A stretch of 64,000 nt of DNA from Gemmatimonadota bacterium (GCA_028877215.1 JAPPFJ010000025.1:62001-126000); one strand, 5' to 3'; shown: positions 35,894 to 45,802, counted from the first letter of the stretch. Made by a program: numbers and translations. The notes: generated by a model from the sequence alone, not told the origin.

Positions 35894-38800
35894 ATGTACA
35901 GGCCTCCCATGCCGAATCGAACTTTCTTTAGACGCATCGTAAACATAGCCGCTCTTCTCTCGACGGTCATTGCCGTGGTCGTTGGATTCTCCCTGCTGGC
36001 GCTGGGATCCGGACAGTTGAACACCTATCTGAGGCATTATGCGCAGCGGCGACTCGCCAGCGACCTGAGCATGCCGGTGGAAATCGGCGACCTGCACGGC
36101 AACCCCCTGAAGGGGTTCCGGATGGAACGCGTACGGTTTGGCACGAAGGAAGAACCGCTGCTGACCGCGAGAGCCGTGGAAGCCAGTTACCGGCTGACGT
36201 CACTTCTGAGCGGATCTGTGAACGTCGACCGACTCGTCCTAGCCGCCCCGACGGTCCGGCTTCCGGACAGATCGATAGCCGCCGATTCCGCCGCCAGCCG
36301 GTTGCCCGGTTCCGACCCCGCGTGGTGGAAAGCCGGCCCCGAATGGGATATCCGCATTCGACAAGCGGAGGTCGTAGACGGGAAAATGCGTGCGGGTACC
36401 GGCGGCAGGCTGGACAGCCTGAACATGGTTCTCGGTCTTCGGGCGGGTCCTGCCGGATACGAATTGGAGTTCCGCCGGTTTCGGTCCCTTGTCTTCGATC
36501 CTCCTCTTAAAATCAGGGATCTCACCGGGTTGACGCTGCTTGCCGATGGTCGCCTGGCGCTCGACGGGTTCCATATTCACACGCCGCACTCCAGCCTGCG
36601 GATCGACGGAACGATGAAGGGGCTGTCGAGACCCGAGTATGACATCGTGCTGCATGCGGATTCTCTGGCGTTCGACGAGGTCCGTCGCCTTTTTCCCGGC
36701 ACCTATCCGGAGGGGAGTCTGGCAGCGGGCGGGAGAGTGTGGGGCGATCCGTCCGGCGTGAACCTCGACCTGAAGTTCAACGACGGGTCAACTGCGGCAA
36801 CACTTTCCGGGCTCGTCGATTTTTCCCGGGAGTTGGTTTCTTACGACCTCCACGCGACTGCGACGGGAGTCGATTTAGCTCGGCTCCGCCCGGAACTGGA
36901 CCTGGACGCCCGGTTCGACGTGACCATAGATCTGAAGGGTCGGGGCCTGGACCGTCAGACGGCCGACGCGGCTCTCCTCGGTGAATTCTCAAAGTCGCGT
37001 CTCTTTGGCGTATCGGTGGATACGGCGAGCCTGCGGGCGTCACTGGCGGAAGGGCGGTTCCTCATGGACCTCAGGGTGGAAGGGGACGCTGGCGGCCTGG
37101 CCGCAACGCTGGAAGCAGAGGGGAGGACAACGGCGCCTTCCTACCTGCTGCGGACCCGCATGGACCATCTGGACCTGACCAGGATTTCACCGGAACTGCC
37201 AGGAATCACCGACGTCACGGGGGACATTCGGTTGAGACTTTCGGGTGATGGAGAATGGCGAGGCGATGCCTCGATCGATCTCCTGAATGTCGAGGGGCTG
37301 CCCCAGGCGAAAGGACTCGCGCTCAGGGGGTCGTACCGGCACGGCATTGTCGACATCGACAGCGTAGGCGTAAGACTGCCGGACCCGTACGGCGTGGTCA
37401 GGGGGCACGGCCGCCTGGATCTGGGACGACTCCGGCGCCCGGATGGCGAAAAACCCACATATCGTGCGGGGCTTCGGGTGGACGGCCTGGCAATGGAAAC
37501 GCTCCTGGGCCGCCCCGGCCTCCTGGAGGGTGTTACGCTGCAGATTGGTGTCACCGGGGCGGGATTTCACCCGGATTCGGTGCGGACCACCGCCGACGTC
37601 ATGCTGGTGGCGTCGCGTTTTCTCGGCGGAAGGCTGGATAGCGCGAGGGCGAGCGTCGTGCAGCAGGGTCGCCGGACGATTGTCAATCGACTCATCCTGG
37701 CCGGCCCGCGTGCGCACGTCGATGCCCGTGGCTGGATCGTCCTCGGTGACAGCATGGAGATCCGTGCGAACGGGCGGATTTTCGAGATCGAAGCTCTGGA
37801 GAGCATCGTAGGGAGGGGCCTCTCGGGAACGCCGGCGTCCCTGACTGCCCGTATTGACGGGACCTGGGAGCAGCCGGTCGTCCGAGCGATCCTGGCCGCC
37901 GACAGCGTGAATTACATGGATGTCCCGATCCACGGCGTCAGAATTGGAATGACCGGGTCGCATCTTCCGGAGGGGAGTTATTCCGTCCGTGCGGATTCCC
38001 TTGTGTGGGGCGGGCGGTCCTTTCGCGGCCCCTCGCTCGATATGGCATTGAACCCGGATTCCGTATCCTTTGTCCTGGGCAGCCGGCCTGACGACATCGA
38101 TCACCTCCATCTCAGGGCCCGGGCCGCTCGGGCCGGCGAGGGATACAACCTCGAACTCGACTCGCTCACCGTCGAGGTGGGTGGCGTGTCGCTGTCCAAC
38201 GACGGCCCTTCACGGGCGACGTATCGCCCCGACGAGGGCGCGTTCGTGGAGAGATTCCGGCTGGTTGGAGACGCGGGGACCATTCACGCGCGTGGACACA
38301 GCGGAGAGTCCGACGGCGTGGTTGTAAGCCTTAAAGGGCTGGATCTGAAGACATGGTCGACGATCCTGGGGATGGCGGGGGACCTGAGCGGCACACTTGG
38401 CGGGCGAATTTCCCTGTCCGGAACGCCCGACGATCCCGGCGTCAAGTCCGAGCTGGACATCAGGAATGGCGACGTCTTCGGGGTTCGTTTTCAGGCGCTT
38501 TCCGGATCGCTTGGTTACGTGGATCATCAGGCGTCGATTGATTTGAGACTGGTGCAGTCCACCGGCCGGGAAGCGTCGGGAAGGGGGCGATTCCCTCTGA
38601 ACCTGTCGCCGGGGAAGAGCAAGACCCTGTTCCCCGACGGGCCCGTAGACGTCTCGGTCGAAGCGGACGACATTGACCTCGGCCTCCTTCCCGATGCGGT
38701 TTCCGGAATTCGTGACGCCGAGGGTATTCTGACGGCCGAGGTGAACGTGACGGGGACGACGCGACGATTTCGCCACGACGGATGGGTACGGATTCGCGAT

Positions 38801-39943
38801 GGAAAATCCCGCATTGTGCCGCTTAATACGACCATCAAGAGGGTTGAGGCGGATCTGAGACTTGACGGGAACAGAGTCGTCCTGGAACGCCTGGAGGCAG
38901 GCAGAGAGAACCAGCGGGTCGCTCTCAACGGTGAAATGACACTGGATCGATTCAACCTGGAAAGCTATGATCTTACGTTAAAGGCAAACGAGTTCGAGGC
39001 GATTGACCTGTCAGAACTCAAGGCCACCCTCAATGCGGATCTTCAATTGAAAGGCGACTCACGGGCCGGTCGCATGAAGGGCAGGGTGGCGCTGTCCCGC
39101 GCGGTGCTCAAGCTGTCCGATTTCATCGAATACCCGACCGACGTCGCCTGGATGGCATCTCCATTCTATCGGAATCTGACATGCGATATCCGGCTTTCGG
39201 CCTCTCGAAACGTGTGGATCCGTGACAAGGAGTTAAACGTCGAGATTTCCGGCGATCTCGATCTGGTCAAGGACCGAAAGGGGCTCAGGGTTTACGGTTC
39301 TCTCGACAGCAGGCACGGAAGATACGAGTTCCAGAACCGGAGTTTCGCCATCGACCGGGGAGAAATCAACTTCCGCGGCAGTACGGAAATCAACCCCGAT
39401 CTCTACATTATAGCCACACGCAGGGTCAGGGTATCCGGCGAAAACGTGCTGATCAGCGTGGTTGTGGGAGGGACGTTTCTGAACCCGCAGATATCGTTGG
39501 AGAGCGACCTCCCGGACCATAAGCGGATCGATGACGACATCCTCTCTTACCTGCTTCTCGGCATGTCGCCGGACGAGATGTCCGAGATGATGGCTGGCGA
39601 AGGCGGCGGCGGGGGGAGCGGCCTGGAGGGTCGGGCCGCCGTCCTTGTAATGGGACTGGCGGCGAACCGGTTGAAGCAGACGATCGGACAACGACTGAAT
39701 CTCGACGTCGTGGAAATCGACCTGGGAATGGGCAACACGGCCACGCGGGTACGGGCCGGGAAGTACTTCGGATCCCGGTTTTTCGTCAGCTACGCACAGG
39801 ACGTCTCCGAGGCACGGGGGAAGGAGGTCGTCGTGGAATACGAACTGTTGCCGAACGTCACGCTGGAGGCCCAGCAGCGCGAGGGAAACGAACGTGAACG
39901 CGACCGGAGTTCACTCGGGATCTTCTGGAAGAAGCAGTGGTAA
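35894..39943 (+). CDS. tamB: Translocation and assembly module protein TamB (AsmA-like/DUF490)
   Basis: The 1349-residue protein has an N-terminal membrane anchor (about residues 15-38), then AsmA-like repeats such as PVEIGDLHGNPLKGFRMERV and many repeats of hydrophobic beta-taco strands, and a C-terminal DUF490 domain (NVLISVVVGGTFLNPQISLE, DILSYLLLGMSPDEM, and RAGKYFGSRFFVSYAQDV). TamB spans the periplasm as a groove for lipid or barrel protein transfer and works with the Omp85 protein encoded just upstream. A Gly-rich loop (GEGGGGGSG) lies near residue 1237. Start may be ATG 35894 or 35909. Confidence 0.93.
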   Translation: MYRPPMPNRTFFRRIVNIAALLSTVIAVVVGFSLLALGSGQLNTYLRHYAQRRLASDLSMPVEIGDLHGNPLKGFRMERVRFGTKEEPLLTARAVEASYRLTSLLSGSVNVDRLVLAAPTVRLPDRSIAADSAASRLPGSDPAWWKAGPEWDIRIRQAEVVDGKMRAGTGGRLDSLNMVLGLRAGPAGYELEFRRFRSLVFDPPLKIRDLTGLTLLADGRLALDGFHIHTPHSSLRIDGTMKGLSRPEYDIVLHADSLAFDEVRRLFPGTYPEGSLAAGGRVWGDPSGVNLDLKFNDGSTAATLSGLVDFSRELVSYDLHATATGVDLARLRPELDLDARFDVTIDLKGRGLDRQTADAALLGEFSKSRLFGVSVDTASLRASLAEGRFLMDLRVEGDAGGLAATLEAEGRTTAPSYLLRTRMDHLDLTRISPELPGITDVTGDIRLRLSGDGEWRGDASIDLLNVEGLPQAKGLALRGSYRHGIVDIDSVGVRLPDPYGVVRGHGRLDLGRLRRPDGEKPTYRAGLRVDGLAMETLLGRPGLLEGVTLQIGVTGAGFHPDSVRTTADVMLVASRFLGGRLDSARASVVQQGRRTIVNRLILAGPRAHVDARGWIVLGDSMEIRANGRIFEIEALESIVGRGLSGTPASLTARIDGTWEQPVVRAILAADSVNYMDVPIHGVRIGMTGSHLPEGSYSVRADSLVWGGRSFRGPSLDMALNPDSVSFVLGSRPDDIDHLHLRARAARAGEGYNLELDSLTVEVGGVSLSNDGPSRATYRPDEGAFVERFRLVGDAGTIHARGHSGESDGVVVSLKGLDLKTWSTILGMAGDLSGTLGGRISLSGTPDDPGVKSELDIRNGDVFGVRFQALSGSLGYVDHQASIDLRLVQSTGREASGRGRFPLNLSPGKSKTLFPDGPVDVSVEADDIDLGLLPDAVSGIRDAEGILTAEVNVTGTTRRFRHDGWVRIRDGKSRIVPLNTTIKRVEADLRLDGNRVVLERLEAGRENQRVALNGEMTLDRFNLESYDLTLKANEFEAIDLSELKATLNADLQLKGDSRAGRMKGRVALSRAVLKLSDFIEYPTDVAWMASPFYRNLTCDIRLSASRNVWIRDKELNVEISGDLDLVKDRKGLRVYGSLDSRHGRYEFQNRSFAIDRGEINFRGSTEINPDLYIIATRRVRVSGENVLISVVVGGTFLNPQISLESDLPDHKRIDDDILSYLLLGMSPDEMSEMMAGEGGGGGSGLEGRAAVLVMGLAANRLKQTIGQRLNLDVVEIDLGMGNTATRVRAGKYFGSRFFVSYAQDVSEARGKEVVVEYELLPNVTLEAQQREGNERERDRSSLGIFWKKQW

Positions 39944-40015
39944 AACCCCATTGGATTTCGTGGTATAAATCTGCGCCGGATGAACGTCGCAGGACAACTG
40001 TGGAGGATGAACGTC

Positions 40016-40813
40016 ATGGACTTGGAAGAGGTCAGGGAACAGTACCGGACACACGGCTATTTCATCGTGGATGATGCGGTCGATCCGGATATGCTGGATC
40101 CGCTTCTGGAAGCGACGCGGCGGGTGAAATCGAAAACGCGTACGCGGGATGTGGATATTTATACGCACCGGACTCCCGAGGGAGAGCCCTGGGCGATCAG
40201 GGGCTTGTTCGCTCCCGAATTCAACGAACCGGTTTTTGCGGAGTATCTGATGTCTCAACCGGTGTTGCAATATGTAGATCCGTTTATCGGTGCCGATTTG
40301 CGCCTGGGCGGCGTGCTCATTTTCACATCTCCCGACGAAGTGGATTGGAGCGGCGGGTGGCACCGGGATTTCGGCGGCAACGAGCGGGACGGGTCCTACG
40401 AAGTGGAAATGGAGATACTCAACCGGCCGATCGTGTCGTTGAAGTGGCACCTGGCGCTGGTTGACGATTCCTGCCTGCAACTGGTGCCTGGCAGCCACCG
40501 GCGGTACCGTACGGATGAGGAGCGGGATCGCCTGTTGAAGAATCGACACGCCGACATCTCGACGCAGGAAGTGATGCACCTGAAGGCGGGACAGACGATT
40601 TTCTGGAGCGGCAATGCGGTCCATCGAGGGATTTACAGGACCAGGCCCGAGAGATTGACACTGGCAGGGAGCTGGAACAAACACAATCCGGACGAGAAAC
40701 CGCAGGAAACGGACGGGCGCGTGAAATGGATGCTGGCGGACAATGTACGCGGATTTCTGCCGGAGAGCATGCATACGGCGTATGACCGATGGAGAGCATT
40801 GCAACTGGGATGA
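40016..40813 (+). CDS. Phytanoyl-CoA dioxygenase (PhyH) family Fe(II)/2-oxoglutarate oxygenase
   Basis: From ATG 40016 (GGAGG nine bases upstream; an ATG at 40007 is too close) the protein has 265 residues. The iron triad is His116/Asp118 in GGWHRDFGG and His203 in NAVHRGIYRTRPERLTL, the following Arg being the likely 2-oxoglutarate partner. The LVPGSHRR block is typical of PhyH. Such genes are greatly expanded in Poribacteria/Latescibacterota-like genomes. The substrate is unknown. It leads a plus-strand run with the altered amidohydrolase 50 bp downstream. Confidence 0.87.
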   Translation: MDLEEVREQYRTHGYFIVDDAVDPDMLDPLLEATRRVKSKTRTRDVDIYTHRTPEGEPWAIRGLFAPEFNEPVFAEYLMSQPVLQYVDPFIGADLRLGGVLIFTSPDEVDWSGGWHRDFGGNERDGSYEVEMEILNRPIVSLKWHLALVDDSCLQLVPGSHRRYRTDEERDRLLKNRHADISTQEVMHLKAGQTIFWSGNAVHRGIYRTRPERLTLAGSWNKHNPDEKPQETDGRVKWMLADNVRGFLPESMHTAYDRWRALQLG

Positions 40814-40863
40814 ATGCCGTCAACCTGTGAATGAATGCGAAGGCGGAAAAAGGAGGGCAAGGG

Positions 40864-41622
40864 ATGGCGATTACGGGCGATTTTGAGGCCTATCTGGCGG
40901 AAGACTGGTACGGCCGCCCCATGTCCGTCGCCGCACTGCTGGAGTGTGAGGCGGAAGCGGACATCGATATGGCGGTGGTCATGCCCGATGCGAAGGAGGA
41001 TCCTGACAACGACGGGCTGCTGAAACGGACCGGGGACCATCCGAACCTGCTGCCCTGCGTGATGATGAATCCGCACTGGGGGGATCGTGGCGTTTCGTTG
41101 CTGAGGGACTACGTGTCCCGCGGCGCTCAGGGTATGAAGCTGATGGGCGCGATCCACAAGTTCGAGGTGGACGATCCAATGGTCTTTCCGTTCGCAGACG
41201 CCGCACAGGAACTGGGCATTGTCGTTTCAATCCATACGGGGGTGGAGAACTGCAGCGCCGATCGGGCCGGCGCAATCGCGGCGCGCATTCCGGAAACAGC
41301 GATAATCCTTGACCATATGGGTTTCCCGGACCACTTCGACGCGGCGCTGTCGGTGTGCCTGCAACACAGGAACGTATACATGGGTACGACGATTCTGCGT
41401 TTCCACAAAAGGTGGGCGGACAACCCGGAGGAGACCGTTCCCGTGGAGGTCGGAACAGCGGTGGAGAGGTTGGGGCCGGAACGTGTGGTCTTCGGCTCGA
41501 ATCTGCCGGAATATCGACCCGTCCAGGTGAAGCGGGCGATCCAGAGGCTGCATTTGGGAGAGGATGCCGAGCGGCTGATTTTCGGGGAGAATCTGGCGAG
41601 AATCTACGGTCTCTCGGGTTAA
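40864..41622 (+). CDS. Amidohydrolase 2-type TIM barrel protein lacking key metal ligands
   Basis: ATG 40864 has AGGAGG seven bases upstream (252 residues). The barrel is recognisable through GAQGMKLMGAIHKFEVDD, IVVSIHTGVEN, AIILDHMGFPDH and VVFGSNLPEYRP. But the N-terminal D-x-H-x-H motif is missing altogether, since the protein opens with MAITGDFEAYLAEDWYG, and the metal/base Asp of the G-S-D/T-D block is Asn (FGSNLP). With the intact relative at 25307-26047 as comparison, this looks like a pseudoenzyme or an enzyme with a different metal site. It is followed by a convergent IMPase gene. Confidence 0.75.
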   Translation: MAITGDFEAYLAEDWYGRPMSVAALLECEAEADIDMAVVMPDAKEDPDNDGLLKRTGDHPNLLPCVMMNPHWGDRGVSLLRDYVSRGAQGMKLMGAIHKFEVDDPMVFPFADAAQELGIVVSIHTGVENCSADRAGAIAARIPETAIILDHMGFPDHFDAALSVCLQHRNVYMGTTILRFHKRWADNPEETVPVEVGTAVERLGPERVVFGSNLPEYRPVQVKRAIQRLHLGEDAERLIFGENLARIYGLSG

Positions 41623-41638
41623 CATTCTGCGGTGGCAG

Positions 41639-42400
41639 TCATTCGGCGCGCTGAAACGCGCGCTGCAGGGACCTGAAGTGGAGGTCCGTCGAGGCGAGGG
41701 TGGGTTCCGGCGCGGCCTTTGCGCTGAATAATTCCTCGAAATCCACCTTCCTGCCCGATAGGTACCGCAGGTGTGTGCCCAGCGCCTTCAGGATGGCCGC
41801 GCCCGCGGCATAGTCCCATATCGACGCGTGGTCGAAGGCGCCGACCGCGGAGCCCCTGGCAACGTAGCACAGATGGGCGGCCGCGGACCCGAGACTCAGG
41901 GTTTTGCCGGGATAGTCGATCCTGAGACGTTTGAATGCGCCTTCGCTGACGAGCAGGATGGCATTGGCGTCCAGTTCGGGTGTCCGCGGTAAGAGCGCGC
42001 GCCCGTTGCAGAAGGCGGAAGCGCCGTCCGTGTAGTAGACGTCTCCGAGGACCGGTAGAATGAACGCACCCATGGTCGGCTCCCCGTTTTCGAACACGCC
42101 GATGGAGACGCCCCACACCGGCAGGCCGTGATTGAACGCGCGCGTTCCGTCGATCGGATCGATCGCCCAGACGACGGGCGACGCCGGGGGCGGATCGGCG
42201 CCCTCTTCGCCCAGTATGGCATCGTTCGGTCGCCTGGATTCGAGCTCTTTTCTGATATAGGCTTCAACGTCCACGTCCGCCTGCGTGACCCAGGAGTTGT
42301 CGGCCTTGAGCGTCCCTTTCGTCCTGCCGAAGTGGGAAAGCGCGATGTCTCCTGCCTTTCGGATTATGCTGAGAATCCATTGGATGTCGATCGGTGTCAC
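41639..42400 (-). CDS. Inositol monophosphatase-family phosphatase
   Basis: The start is placed at GTG 42400 with GGAGG four bases upstream (253 residues); longer forms reach through a region without homology features. Signature residues for the Mg2+ sites are GEEGADPP, WAIDPIDGTRAF and the C-terminal SIWDYAAGAAILKALG. Members dephosphorylate inositol-1-phosphate, fructose-1,6-bisphosphate, histidinol phosphate or PAP; no subgroup is clear. The gene lies on the minus strand between sugar-related plus-strand genes. Confidence 0.87.
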   Translation of the reverse strand: MTPIDIQWILSIIRKAGDIALSHFGRTKGTLKADNSWVTQADVDVEAYIRKELESRRPNDAILGEEGADPPPASPVVWAIDPIDGTRAFNHGLPVWGVSIGVFENGEPTMGAFILPVLGDVYYTDGASAFCNGRALLPRTPELDANAILLVSEGAFKRLRIDYPGKTLSLGSAAAHLCYVARGSAVGAFDHASIWDYAAGAAILKALGTHLRYLSGRKVDFEELFSAKAAPEPTLASTDLHFRSLQRAFQRAE

Positions 42401-42682
42401 AGTGCCTCCAAAGTGATCGATTGGGTTCGTCAGGCGGATTGAAGATATACATAAACCAGACGTCATACAACGGTCGCGTCGCGGACGGGCGGATGGGTAT
42501 TGCGTCTGCGGCCGGGAGGCGCTATCTTCAGGATTCGCGTCCACACCGTCCGATTCGACGGTGCGTCATCGGCATTCCGGTTACGTGAGTCGGATCATGG
42601 CAATCGTCTCCCCGCAATCCAGGGGTCAGATATTGTGCACAGTCTGTCAGGTTAATTCCACGCCGGAGGATCCGCCCTCGCC

Positions 42683-43435
42683 ATGGGGAAGAAACGGATA
42701 TTCCTGACCGGCGCGGCCGGTTCGCTCGGTGCCAGCCTCAGGTCCCGGCTGAGAACTCGATACGATTTCCGGCTCCTGCTGCACGCGACGGTACCGGACG
42801 ACCTGCATCCGGAAGACCAGGTGGTCGTCGGCAGCGTGGCGGACGACGCGGCGATGGTCGAAGCCGGGTCGGACGTGGACGCAATCGTGCACCTGGCCAT
42901 CCGGCGGTGGCGCGGCATGACGCCGGAAGACGTGGCGAAGGCGACCTTCGAAGTCGATATTCCGGGCGTGTACAATGTCCTCGAGGCTGCACGCATTAAC
43001 GAAGTGCCCGTTGTCGTCTTCGCAAGTACCAATCATGTCACGGGGTTGTACGAAAAAGAAGGGCTTGTCTCCACCCCGGAGAGCCCGGTAAGGCCGGACG
43101 GCGTTTACGGCGCGGGAAAGGCCTTTGGCGAAGCCCTGGGCAGATTTTATGCGGAGCGACACGGTATACGGGTCATCTGCCTTCGGGTGGCGAACTTCAA
43201 CGGGGAGGATGGTCCGGGACGACAATATGCGCCCGGGTATTCCCGCTGGCTCAGTCCGAGGGATCTGGCGCAACTGGTCTGGAGGTCCATTGAAGCGGAC
43301 CACGTCGAGTTCGGGATCTTCTACGGTGTGTCGGGTGGAAGCCAGAAGAAATGGGATCTGTCGAATGCGAGAGAGATGCTGGGATACGTGCCGAAAGACG
43401 ACGGAACCCTGCCGGAGTATGGAGGCAATGAATAA
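42683..43435 (+). CDS. NAD-dependent epimerase/dehydratase, uronate dehydrogenase-like
   Basis: The 250-residue Rossmann protein has IFLTGAAGSLGASLRSRL for NAD, DAIVHLAIRRW, VVFASTNHVTGLY (catalytic Ser/Thr and the STNHV block of uronate dehydrogenase), VYGAGKAFGEALGRFYAERHG (Tyr-x-x-x-Lys) and VICLRVANF. This set and the short length match Udh, which oxidises galacturonate or glucuronate to the aldarolactone. Related SMP-30 lactonase and UxaA/GarD-type genes occur 5-11 kb downstream. The overall assignment is good, the sugar specificity is inferred. Confidence 0.78.
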   Translation: MGKKRIFLTGAAGSLGASLRSRLRTRYDFRLLLHATVPDDLHPEDQVVVGSVADDAAMVEAGSDVDAIVHLAIRRWRGMTPEDVAKATFEVDIPGVYNVLEAARINEVPVVVFASTNHVTGLYEKEGLVSTPESPVRPDGVYGAGKAFGEALGRFYAERHGIRVICLRVANFNGEDGPGRQYAPGYSRWLSPRDLAQLVWRSIEADHVEFGIFYGVSGGSQKKWDLSNAREMLGYVPKDDGTLPEYGGNE

Positions 43436-43553
43436 TGGCGGTGGATCCTGAAGTCGCATGCACGACAGCGACACGGCCTCGAGCCGGGGTCGCCCGCCAG
43501 TTTCCGGGCGTGAAAACCGATGTCGAACGACCCGCCATTTCAGGGAGAACGGT

Positions 43554-44279
43554 ATGATCCGGGAGGGAATGCGAGTGCTGGTGTTCAGCGCCCATGCGGC
43601 GGACTTCTGTTCTCGCGCGGGAGGTGCCATCATTCGTTTCGTGAACGCAGGCGGTACGGTACACGTCCACAACCTGACCTATGGAGAGCGGTGTGAGTCG
43701 CCCGCATTGTGGGCGGAGGATCCGGACCTGGCGCTGGAGGATGTCAAAGCGAGGCGAAGGGAGGAATTCGAGGCGGCCGCAGGGATCCTGGGCGCGACCA
43801 TAGATTGCTTCGATTTCGGAGACAGTCCGCTGGTTTTGGGACCTGACCGCCGGTTGCAGCTGCTGGACGCGGTTCGACGATTCAGGCCGGATCTCGTGCT
43901 GAGTCACTGGATCAACGATGTCATGCATCCTGACCACGTGGAGACCACGCAGGCAGCGCTGTGGGCGTGTTCCTATTGCAATGCAGGGGGAATCAGGACC
44001 GGCAATTCTCCGTGCCCCAGGCCGCTTGTGATATGCTACGAAACCACGATGGGGACGTCTCCGGTCTCGGGTTTCGTTCCTGACCTGTACGTGGACGTTT
44101 CGTCGGTGTTCGAACAGAAGATCGAAGCACTGAAGAAACTCGCCGCTCAGCCGCCCCTGCCGGAGGTGTATACGGTTTTGAACCGGTACCGCGCCATCGA
44201 GGCGCAGCATATGGCCGGGATGAGCGACTGCAGGTATGCCGAGGGATTTGCGAGGATCGGCAAGGAGCCCGTGGTCTGA
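43554..44279 (+). CDS. PIG-L family deacetylase
   Basis: ATG 43554 follows AGGGAGAACGG and starts MIREGMRVLVFSAHAADF (241 residues). PIG-L enzymes remove acetyl groups from N-acetylglucosamine-type sugars with zinc bound by His/Asp/His; here the first motif is AHAADF, as in one known sub-branch that replaces HPDDE, and the second is DVMHPDHVETT. Near the end, YTVLNRYRAIEAQHMAG is also typical. It belongs to the plus-strand set with the uronate dehydrogenase-like gene and the isomerase. Confidence 0.82.
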   Translation: MIREGMRVLVFSAHAADFCSRAGGAIIRFVNAGGTVHVHNLTYGERCESPALWAEDPDLALEDVKARRREEFEAAAGILGATIDCFDFGDSPLVLGPDRRLQLLDAVRRFRPDLVLSHWINDVMHPDHVETTQAALWACSYCNAGGIRTGNSPCPRPLVICYETTMGTSPVSGFVPDLYVDVSSVFEQKIEALKKLAAQPPLPEVYTVLNRYRAIEAQHMAGMSDCRYAEGFARIGKEPVV

Positions 44280-44323
44280 TGCGAACCCGTGTCCACGTTA
44301 GCCTCAGAGGAGGGGAGTTCTAG

Positions 44324-45109
44324 ATGAAACTATCCTGGATGACATATGGCGTTCTGAAGGACCTTTCGCGCCAGGACTTGCTGCAGACGTTGAGTGACCA
44401 CGGTGTCGAGGGTGTCGAGTTCCGGACGGACCTGGGTCACGGGCACGGCGTGGAGGCGTCACTGGACGACGCCGGACGCAGGCAGGTCGTGGCAGATTGC
44501 GCAGCGGCCGGCATTGAAATCATCAGCGTTGCAACGGGAAACCGGTATCACGATGAGGACGCGTCCGACCTTCGAGACCAGATCGACCAGACAAAGGTGC
44601 GGATGGATCTCGCTGCGGATCTGGGCGCGCCCAGGGTGAGGGTCTTCGGGAACAACTTCCCGAAGGACGTGCCGAGAGAGAAGACGATCGCGCAGGTGGC
44701 CGACGCGCTTCAGGAACTCTGCGCGTACGGCGTCGAAAGGGGCACCCGGCCGTGTCTGGAACTGCACGGCGAATTCGACTGGCGGTCATGCCGGGCGGTA
44801 GCCGAAAAGGTGGACCATGAGAATTTGGGGTTAATCTGGAACTCGGTGGCCGAAGACGTGGTTGACGGATCCGTCGCGCAGGCGCTCGACACGGTCTGGC
44901 CCTGGCTGGATCACGTGCATATGCACGATCTGGCCGGCCAGGGGTATCCGTACCGGGAGTTGTTCCGGTTGCTTCATCAGAAGGAATACGCGGGATACAT
45001 GTCAGCCGAGGCGGAACGGAGCCCCGATCGGGGCGTCGGTGACCGGTGGATGTTCGCGGCGTATTACGCGGACCTCTTCAGGGCCTACAGGGACCTGGCG
45101 CGGGGTTGA
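44324..45109 (+). CDS. Sugar phosphate isomerase/epimerase-type TIM barrel
   Basis: The 261-residue protein starts at ATG 44324 after GAGGAGGGGAG. Pattern: VEGVEFRTDLGHG, AAGIEIISVATGNRYHDED, RPCLELHGEFDWRS (Glu/His metal ligands), LGLIWNSVAEDVVD and DHVHMHDLAGQGYPYRELF. It resembles the xylose isomerase-like barrel family used in hexose, inositol and keto-sugar pathways. The transcript ends at the hairpin at 45169-45202. Confidence 0.82.
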   Translation: MKLSWMTYGVLKDLSRQDLLQTLSDHGVEGVEFRTDLGHGHGVEASLDDAGRRQVVADCAAAGIEIISVATGNRYHDEDASDLRDQIDQTKVRMDLAADLGAPRVRVFGNNFPKDVPREKTIAQVADALQELCAYGVERGTRPCLELHGEFDWRSCRAVAEKVDHENLGLIWNSVAEDVVDGSVAQALDTVWPWLDHVHMHDLAGQGYPYRELFRLLHQKEYAGYMSAEAERSPDRGVGDRWMFAAYYADLFRAYRDLARG

Positions 45110-45168
45110 GGCCGTACGGCTCCACGTCGAATTGCCGTTTCTGGATAACGTTTGATAATTGAATGAAC

Positions 45169-45207
45169 AAAGCCTGATATGTCATTGCATATCAGGCTTT
45201 TTCGTTA
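45169..45207. terminator. Terminator hairpin, copy 1 of a 39-bp direct repeat
   Basis: Arms 45169-45181 and 45188-45200 form a perfect 13-bp stem with a 6-base loop, followed by TTTTTC. The same 39 bases occur at 46297-46335. It terminates the isomerase transcript and marks the left edge of the toxin-antitoxin cassette. Confidence 0.9.
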
Positions 45208-45277
45208 ATCGCAGTGGCGAACGGATGGTCGTCTTTCAACGCATCGCCTTTGGCGGCGTCATCGCAGGATTTCCTCC

Positions 45278-45802
45278 TCAATGCGTTGCCGATTCCTCAT
45301 CGTGCTGTCCCCATTCGTCATCTTCGCATGCCAACGCAAGTACCTGCTGTCGAATCACGTCTGAAATCCACATCCCCTTATCACTAAGTCGGTCCACAAG
45401 CGGCGCGATGCGTTGTGTCAAACCTTGAGATTTCGCCTCAAGGAGAATCTTGAGCGTTCCCCAGACCGTAAGGCCTGCCGATTGCGCGACGCGCCTTGCC
45501 AACCGCTCATCCACAAGAACCACCCGGTTCGGGTGTTCCAGTCCTAGCGCAAGCGTAGCAAGCTCCCCCGCACCGAGGTCCAAAGTCAGCCATTCTTCAG
45601 GTACCGAGTTGGGCTCAACAACTTGCAGCCACTCATACCCAACTGGGTCGGGGACATCATACCCTCTGTGCCGGCCCTGTTCAAGCTCGTCCAGGACCGC
45701 ATTTGGAACCCAGACATCTCCGAATAGGTTGGACAGCCATTCCAGTGCTTCAATCTGGTACAGATAAAGTAAGGGAGACGTATTGCTAATCGCTTCACGC
45801 AT
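45278..45802 (-). CDS. PIN-like DUF3368 toxin (VapC-type ribonuclease)
   Basis: The 174-residue protein begins AISNTSPLLYLYQIEALEWL, the DUF3368 form of the PIN N-terminus, then VPNAVLDELEQG, LDLGAGELATLALGLE and VVLVDERLARRVAQSAGLTVWGTLKILL, with the acidic residues (Glu in GAGE, Asp in VLVDE) that bind Mg2+ in PIN RNases. It is expected to cleave RNA and be neutralised by the UPF0175 protein, whose gene overlaps its start by 8 bp. The coding style is visibly more AT-rich than neighbouring genes, suggesting transfer. Confidence 0.85.
   Translation of the reverse strand: MREAISNTSPLLYLYQIEALEWLSNLFGDVWVPNAVLDELEQGRHRGYDVPDPVGYEWLQVVEPNSVPEEWLTLDLGAGELATLALGLEHPNRVVLVDERLARRVAQSAGLTVWGTLKILLEAKSQGLTQRIAPLVDRLSDKGMWISDVIRQQVLALACEDDEWGQHDEESATH

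Noticed and set aside
40016..45109. Single operon from PhyH to the last isomerase
   Set aside because: The IMPase gene is on the opposite strand and splits the run, so at least two transcription units are needed.
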